Positions 58,833 to 64,000 of a stretch of DNA of 64,000 nucleotides are shown piece by piece. Under the pieces are notes generated by a model that was not told the DNA's origin, ran no database searches, and saw only the letters and a program-made list of their open reading frames with translations. The DNA lies in the NCBI RefSeq assembly GCF_014235765.1, contig NZ_JACMYH010000001.1, positions 806,001-870,000 on the forward strand, read 5' to 3'. Position 1 is the stretch's first letter. Every line of letters starts with the position of its first letter. The stretch comes from Pseudomonas baltica (GTDB lineage: Bacteria > Pseudomonadota > Gammaproteobacteria > Pseudomonadales > Pseudomonadaceae). Both the position numbers and the translations under genes were made by a program.

Positions 58833-60794
58833 TTAAGGCAACAGCTCAACTCCTCGCAACCCTACGCCCAGCCGCCGGGGATCATCCGACAGCCCTCGCT
58901 CAAGCGCTGACTTCGCATTCTCTACATGCACATCCAGTGTCAGGATCGGGGTTTTGCAGCTATCCACCTTCACCTTGACCGGGATCAAGCCATCCGCAGG
59001 CAAAGCCCCGTCGAACAGAACATTGCCGTCTTGGCTGATCTGTACAGGTTGATCTGCAAAGCTTTCGACGTGCAGGTTCAGGCTGAGGCTCTCTTTCCCT
59101 GCATAGGGTTGCGCCGGGTTGCACGGCAATACCAGCGTAGCGTTCGCGCTCGACCACCGTCCCCACGGCTCTGTAGCAAACCAGCCATCACCTATCATGG
59201 GTGAGCCGGTGCCATTGGTGCCTACCTGATAGCTACCGGGGGCAATTATGAATGCGGCAGAAGCGAGTTGGTCTTTGCTGAGTTGGACATACTGGTCTTC
59301 GGTAACTCCCGCAAAGTCGGTCTCTACCAGATTCTCCAGCTTTTTGAGGTCTAGGGTGCATAACGACGGTGCTGTGACCATGCGCTCGCGTTGGCCTGCG
59401 AAGACGAACAGCTTGTGGCAGTCAGGCCCAAGCACCGCACGCGGCTTCAACACCTTGATGGCTTCGCCATACCCGGAGTAGCGTTCGGTGAACACTTCGG
59501 CTGGCGGGTAGTAAATGCCTGGGACGTTGGTCTGAATGACGTTGGACAACCACGAAGGAGACGAATATTGCTCGGGCTTGACGGGATTGTTTTGCTGTAT
59601 GCCATAGATCCCAAGAGCCAGTAGCATCAAGGTCCACAGCGCTGTCATGACGCGCCCGAAGGGTAGGCAGCGTGCGACGAAATAGACAACCGGGAAGAAT
59701 GCCGGCAGGTACCACAGCGAGTAACGGGCGACACCTGGGGTGCCTGCGGAGTTGAGGTTTATGGTCGATGAATGAGCATAGAAGTTGATGAGGAAGAAGG
59801 CGCCCAGGAAAACATAGAAGGCCCTGTCGCCACCCTCCCCGGCTCTGGGTTTCGCCCATTTCAACAGCGCCACAGCGGTCAGGATGAAGAACACACCTAC
59901 CGGCCAGTTCGGCAACAGGCCCAGGTCCGGATCGAGGATCCAGATATAGAACGTCGACAGATTACTGCCTAAGGAAGCGCCACCGGCGAGCAGTTGCGGT
60001 GTGATCACACCGAATCTTAGAAAGTAGTAGACCGGGTGCGCCATTACGGCAAAGGCGGTGCCGACTACCAGGCACACTTCGAATAGGGTGAAACGTTGCG
60101 TGCGCAACAGCACGAAGCGATAGGCGAACGGAATGAACGCTACCAGCGCGAAACTCGGGTTTTGCGTGGCGGCAATGCCGATGGCCAACGCACCCGCCAG
60201 GTACAGCCTGGAAAAGACGAACATGATGCCCATCAAGGTCAGACAGTAGGTCAGCACTTCTGTGTGAACCTTGTCTGTGAACCAAAGCATGGGAGAGAAA
60301 AGCGTAAGCACCGTGAAGACGCCGATGCCGCGCTTTCCATACAACCGGTAAGCGGTCATACCGGTAATGCATAGCAAGAGCCAGTGCAGCGCCAGGAACG
60401 CTTGGTGGGGCACAAGAACCAGCCCTACGAGGCTTACTGCCTTGCTGACGACAAAGGCCAGGAAGCTGTAGAACCAGAAGTGGTTGAAATCAGCCATGTC
60501 ACCAAGTTGGAGTGCAGGAAACGCGGTCTGCAGCCACTCCAGCGTGACCAGATCGGCGATGCCGTGTTCCGAATAGAGCTGCTGGTAGGAGGCGAACGAT
60601 GCGGGGTTCATCCAAGGTTGCAGCGTATCGCGCCAGGCCAGGTACATGGCGTAGTACTCCGAGCCATCACCCACGCGCACGGGCGCCAGGCGGCTCAACA
60701 GCAAATAGAGGAACAGCAGGGCCAGGCAAATGCCTACGTAGACGCCCATATGACGTTGTTGCGGCTGGTGAAGTACGGTTTTCGTGTCACGCAT
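58833..60794 (-). CDS. Large membrane protein, GT-C-like, with C-terminal beta domain
   Basis: A 653-residue protein with about ten membrane helices in residues 15-410 and a soluble ~230-residue C-terminal part. The first loop has GDGSEYYAMYLAWRD, with acidic residues as in GT-C glycosyltransferases that use polyprenyl-phosphate sugars. The C-terminal region ends in SALERGLSDDPRRLGVGLRG, a pattern shared with the protein encoded just upstream (60926-62851), so the two are paralogues in domain plan. No family name can be given with certainty. It may modify periplasmic glycan. ATG 60794 has GGAAG about ten bases upstream. Confidence 0.7.
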   Translation of the reverse strand: MRDTKTVLHQPQQRHMGVYVGICLALLFLYLLLSRLAPVRVGDGSEYYAMYLAWRDTLQPWMNPASFASYQQLYSEHGIADLVTLEWLQTAFPALQLGDMADFNHFWFYSFLAFVVSKAVSLVGLVLVPHQAFLALHWLLLCITGMTAYRLYGKRGIGVFTVLTLFSPMLWFTDKVHTEVLTYCLTLMGIMFVFSRLYLAGALAIGIAATQNPSFALVAFIPFAYRFVLLRTQRFTLFEVCLVVGTAFAVMAHPVYYFLRFGVITPQLLAGGASLGSNLSTFYIWILDPDLGLLPNWPVGVFFILTAVALLKWAKPRAGEGGDRAFYVFLGAFFLINFYAHSSTINLNSAGTPGVARYSLWYLPAFFPVVYFVARCLPFGRVMTALWTLMLLALGIYGIQQNNPVKPEQYSSPSWLSNVIQTNVPGIYYPPAEVFTERYSGYGEAIKVLKPRAVLGPDCHKLFVFAGQRERMVTAPSLCTLDLKKLENLVETDFAGVTEDQYVQLSKDQLASAAFIIAPGSYQVGTNGTGSPMIGDGWFATEPWGRWSSANATLVLPCNPAQPYAGKESLSLNLHVESFADQPVQISQDGNVLFDGALPADGLIPVKVKVDSCKTPILTLDVHVENAKSALERGLSDDPRRLGVGLRGVELLP

Positions 60795-60925
60795 AAAGTC
60801 GACTTCCGTGCATGCTTACCGCTGGGGCTGTCAGGCCGGCAGCGGCGGGTTGGAAATGTTTAAGGCGATACCCCGTTCTATCTCGCCCACGATGGATGTC
60901 GGCAGGAGTTGGCGAAGGACTGCTG

Positions 60926-62851
60926 TTACTCAAACGTCAATTCCTTAACCGAGAAGCTCAATTCTCGAGTGTCTTCACTCAATCCCAGTGCCTTGGGTGA
61001 GATGGCGTCGGGCGCGTCGAACTCGACCACGTAGCCACGCTCGGTGGGTGCCGGGATTGCAACCTGAATGGGTTCTACCAAGCCTTCATAGAGAAACTCT
61101 CCTTCATACACGCGCTGGCCATTGACCTTGATCAACAGTCTTTGTCGCGGATGAGCGGCGCTCAGGAAAGGCGTGATTTTTACCTTCAGGGTATTGGGAG
61201 CAACGCTGGGTCGAAGCCAAGTAAAGCGCCCGCGTGGGGTCTGCATCCAGCGCCCGTGTGCCTCTGGAACGCTGAAACCGTCGATGCTGCCCACAGGCAA
61301 GGTGCTGTCGGAGGTGAAATCGAAGGAGGTCTGCTGCTTTTCAACCTCTTGCGCCAACGTCGCCAGGCACGCGGCCGAGTTGACTACCAGTAGACGGTTG
61401 CTGTTGCGCCGGCACTGGGGGCTGTCATAACGGGGAGTACCGGGCGCGGTGATGACATTGTCGTACTTGCTGAAATCGGTAATGGCGTGGGTGTAGAAGA
61501 TTTCAGGTGTGGCGTACTTGCGTGAGGTACGAGCGATCGCCAAGGTAAACATGTAGTCGAAGGTCGGCTCCTTGCTCAGACCTATCACCACATCCTGCTT
61601 GGGCGACACTGCCGGTGTGTACTGGCTGGCCAGCAAGCCGGTCATGCTTTTTTCGAGCTGTACGAGCTCGGACACGTCGAAATCACTCTTGCGCGGCGTG
61701 GCGTTGGTTGCGATACAGAAGAACAGTACGGCCGCGCTGGGTGCAAACAGCCAACCCGGCAACTGCAACGCTCGGATTCGGGGCCGACGCAGGACCAGAG
61801 CGCCCAAGCCGACACTGGCAAGCACCAAAAATTGCGTCAGCAGCCCGTTTCCGTACTTCTTGACTGCGTAATCGGAGCCATAGCCAAACTGCGCCAGAAC
61901 CATCTGCAACAGGCAGAGCGTGGCCATGGCCATGCCTAGCGCCGACAGGTACTTGAGCACGGGCCAGGCGTACTGGCCATGAGGTCGCAAGTAGGCCCAC
62001 GCGGCCGTAATGGACATCGCCATTACAGCCAGGCAAACGGTGATCAAACCCACCGGGTAGCTGATTCGATCAAAGCCCAGGCCGCCGTTGTTATCCGCGA
62101 TCTGGCGCATGGCAGCGAATGCCGGATTGATCAGTACGCCAGCCAACGCACAGGCCGGGACGATGAGTGCGGGCAGCAACCAGACCCTCAGTCGCGGGTC
62201 CGAACGGCGAACCTTGATGCCATCTACAAGTAACACAAAACCAAGCACACCCAGCAGCTCAAGGGTGGGCAACAGGTGTATGCCGGTGTTGATGAAGATG
62301 CCCATGACCAGAACGAAGTAGGCGCACCAGCGGCCGGCCTTGCGCTCGGACAGCAGACCGATCGCGATGACCAGCATGGTCACGCTTTGCGCCATCAACT
62401 GAGAGAAGAAGTAGTTGTCGACCAGCTCTGCGCCGTGCACTTCCAGGTGGAAGACCCGCTTGTTGAGAGATGAGAGCACGGCAAGGCAGACGATGCTCGC
62501 AACCGCCAACGCACGCGGCAGCGTGCCCAGCAGGTAGACGTAGCAAAACCAGATCAGGAAAAGTGAAAGCAGCGCGGTCAGGTGCAAGCCGAGCAACGGC
62601 GAACCCACTATGAAGCCTGCGACCGCAGCCACGATGTGGCTCAGCCGAGGGTAGAAATTCATCTCGCCCATGGAGGGATCGGTGGGATTACCGAGGTTGA
62701 ATTGCTCGCCTATCCTGAACACCAGTACGTAGTGGTGGGCCAGGTCAACGGCATGCCCCCACAGCGCGTCGATGTTGAGCGCTACCAATAGCGCCAAAGC
62801 CACGAACATCAAACAGACCATCAGCTTTGACGGCACATTTCCTGCGTGCAT
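60926..62851 (-). CDS. Large membrane protein, GT-C-like, paralogue in plan of its neighbour
   Basis: A 641-residue protein with about ten to twelve membrane helices in residues 8-385 and a soluble C-terminal domain. The first loop contains AVDLAHHYVLVFRIGE. The tail SPKALGLSEDTRELSFSVKE matches the SALERGLSDDPRRLG ending of the next gene's product. ATG 62851 is preferred over 62881 because GGAG lies six bases before it. Both genes are minus-strand, 131 bases apart, and probably form a unit acting on lipid-linked sugars in the periplasm; this is inferred from topology. Confidence 0.7.
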   Translation of the reverse strand: MHAGNVPSKLMVCLMFVALALLVALNIDALWGHAVDLAHHYVLVFRIGEQFNLGNPTDPSMGEMNFYPRLSHIVAAVAGFIVGSPLLGLHLTALLSLFLIWFCYVYLLGTLPRALAVASIVCLAVLSSLNKRVFHLEVHGAELVDNYFFSQLMAQSVTMLVIAIGLLSERKAGRWCAYFVLVMGIFINTGIHLLPTLELLGVLGFVLLVDGIKVRRSDPRLRVWLLPALIVPACALAGVLINPAFAAMRQIADNNGGLGFDRISYPVGLITVCLAVMAMSITAAWAYLRPHGQYAWPVLKYLSALGMAMATLCLLQMVLAQFGYGSDYAVKKYGNGLLTQFLVLASVGLGALVLRRPRIRALQLPGWLFAPSAAVLFFCIATNATPRKSDFDVSELVQLEKSMTGLLASQYTPAVSPKQDVVIGLSKEPTFDYMFTLAIARTSRKYATPEIFYTHAITDFSKYDNVITAPGTPRYDSPQCRRNSNRLLVVNSAACLATLAQEVEKQQTSFDFTSDSTLPVGSIDGFSVPEAHGRWMQTPRGRFTWLRPSVAPNTLKVKITPFLSAAHPRQRLLIKVNGQRVYEGEFLYEGLVEPIQVAIPAPTERGYVVEFDAPDAISPKALGLSEDTRELSFSVKELTFE

Positions 62852-62964
62852 TTGCTTCTCCAAGATGAGCGTACCCATCATCCTTTATGGGACCCTTCAA
62901 AAACGGCTCCGGGCGTCTGCACTGGTCAGACACCCGGAGATTTACCCTACCTGTGCAACCGTAT

Positions 62965-64000
62965 TTACAGCCGCTTGGCGATCGCTCGGCCTTCACGGAT
63001 GGCGTAATTGGTACCACGGTCTTCCGGATAAATCTGCGCCATGGTCGAGATCAAGGCATTGTCGTACGGCGTCGACGCGTCTGGCACGTACTGGGAGTAG
63101 TTACGCTCGGTCACCGGCTGCGCGTATTCGGAGCGCCATACCTTGTAGTCGACTACCCAGTCCTTCTCGAACTTGGGGAACATACGCTTGAGGTGGCCCA
63201 AGGCGAAGTCCAGGTACTGTTCGTCGTTATAGCCCCACACCGGATCCTGGGTTGCCAGGTAGCGCGACAGGTAAGCGATGTGCGTGCCCTTGTAGTTTTC
63301 AGGGGTGTCGAAGTTGGTGTGCTCGATCACGCCCACGAACGGGAAGCCCGGGTCGTTGACGTTCAGCCAATAGGTGTCGGACAGGCTGTGCTTTAAACGC
63401 AGCACCAGGCACATGTTGCCCAGGTACTTGACGCGGCGCAGCTTGGCCAGCCACTGGTCGTCGGCCTTGCCTTCGAACAGGTCGGCGATTAACGGGAACG
63501 ACGGCGTGAACAGGAACTTCTTGCCGGCGATTTCGCCCTTGTCAGTGGTCACGGCGGTGATCTGCTTGCCTTCGGTGACCAGGCCCTGGACCTTGGTGTT
63601 CAAGGTCACTTCGCCGCCGTGCTCGCGGATGGCCGAGACCAGCGCTTCGGCCAGGCGACCGAAACCGCCCTTGAAGTAGGCCAGCTCTTCGCCGCCCTTG
63701 TCGTTACGGGTGCTGCCGCGCAGTACCAGCTTCTTCCACATCCACACGGCGTTGACCGCTTCGGCGTAGACGGAGAACTTGGAGTCGATCAACGGCTCCC
63801 AGACCACCTTGTACACCGACTTGCCGCACATGCCTTCCAGCCATTCACGAATGCTCAGGTGCTCGATGGACTTCCAGTCCTTGATCTTGCGCACTTGGAA
63901 CACCAGCAGGCCCAGGCGAATACGGTCGACGAAGGACAGTGCCTTGAAGCGCAGCAGGTCCAGCGGCGTGGAGAGTTTCCACATGCGGCCGTTGAAGTAC
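62965..64000 (-). CDS. FAD-dependent amine oxidase-like oxidoreductase (partial, 5' end outside window)
   Basis: The C-terminal ~345 residues of a flavoprotein of the NAD(P)/FAD-dependent amine oxidase group. The frame stays open to the window edge: upstream of the internal ATG at 63984 it reads YFNGRMWKLSTP. The N-terminal Rossmann GxGxxG is therefore missing from view. Seen here are WLEGMCGKSVYKVVWEPLI, KGGFGRLAEALVSAIREHGG with the charge-relay-like reading typical of desaturase/protoporphyrinogen-oxidase-type enzymes, and the C-terminal FAD-binding end PEDRGTNYAIREGR. Such proteins occur in cell-surface glycan clusters near UbiA or GT genes. The substrate is unknown. Confidence 0.8.
   Translation of the reverse strand, partial: YFNGRMWKLSTPLDLLRFKALSFVDRIRLGLLVFQVRKIKDWKSIEHLSIREWLEGMCGKSVYKVVWEPLIDSKFSVYAEAVNAVWMWKKLVLRGSTRNDKGGEELAYFKGGFGRLAEALVSAIREHGGEVTLNTKVQGLVTEGKQITAVTTDKGEIAGKKFLFTPSFPLIADLFEGKADDQWLAKLRRVKYLGNMCLVLRLKHSLSDTYWLNVNDPGFPFVGVIEHTNFDTPENYKGTHIAYLSRYLATQDPVWGYNDEQYLDFALGHLKRMFPKFEKDWVVDYKVWRSEYAQPVTERNYSQYVPDASTPYDNALISTMAQIYPEDRGTNYAIREGRAIAKRL

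Overview
The window looks like a chromosomal segment of a Pseudomonas of the P. putida group. This rests on gene content and order (efeUOB with an extra EfeM, a dgo galactonate operon, a gmd-rmd-wbpY-wbpZ-epimerase-wbpL-wbpM O-antigen block), on high GC in most genes, and on dozens of copies of a Pseudomonas-type REP palindrome (GTAGGAGCGG...GGCCGCGAA) with a RAYT transposase among them. No rRNA, tRNA, CRISPR array or complete insertion sequence was seen.

Layout. 0.1-5.7 kb: a small SCP2 protein and a roughly 1,700-residue toxin-like gene broken by a frameshift near 4,663. 5.7-10.4 kb: a Fur box and the iron/haem uptake genes efeU, efeO, efeB and a second M75 protein, ended by a strong terminator, with a duplicated REP block between efeO and efeB. 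10.4-11.6 kb: REP arrays around a RAYT gene. 11.6-17.1 kb (minus strand): dgoK-dgoA-dgoD-dgoT-iclR for D-galactonate use. 17.2-21.2 kb: an MHS-type transporter, a degenerate receiver protein, a CrtX-like glycosyltransferase and a ComEA-like protein. 21.5-34.5 kb: surface-polysaccharide genes (O-antigen ligase, two GT2 enzymes, a CatB-like acetyltransferase, then the minus-strand operon for GDP-D-rhamnose synthesis and lipid-linked glycan assembly).

34.8-58.7 kb is the most unusual part. A minus-strand type I secretion operon (ABC ATPase, HlyD-type adaptor, TolC-type outer membrane protein) diverges from a plus-strand set: an uncharacterised 295-residue protein, a 481-residue RTX/DUF4214 protein with the codon use of a highly expressed gene, a strong terminator, and then very large glycan-modifying proteins (two multi-domain GT2 enzymes, a coiled-coil protein, an RgpF-WbsX-GT2 giant, an AlgX-like O-acetylation protein and a methyltransferase). 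It ends with an M10 metalloprotease that carries the same DUF4214 repeats. The glycan genes become AT-rich abruptly at about 43,800, inside a gene, which points to recombination of a variable cassette. My reading, which is inference, is an S-layer-like system: a type I-secreted surface protein decorated with an O-acetylated and/or O-methylated rhamnose-type glycan whose GDP-D-rhamnose could come from the neighbouring gmd/rmd operon.

58.8-64.0 kb (minus strand): two long multi-membrane-span proteins with related C-terminal domains, and the C-terminal part of an FAD-dependent amine oxidase-like enzyme that runs off the window.
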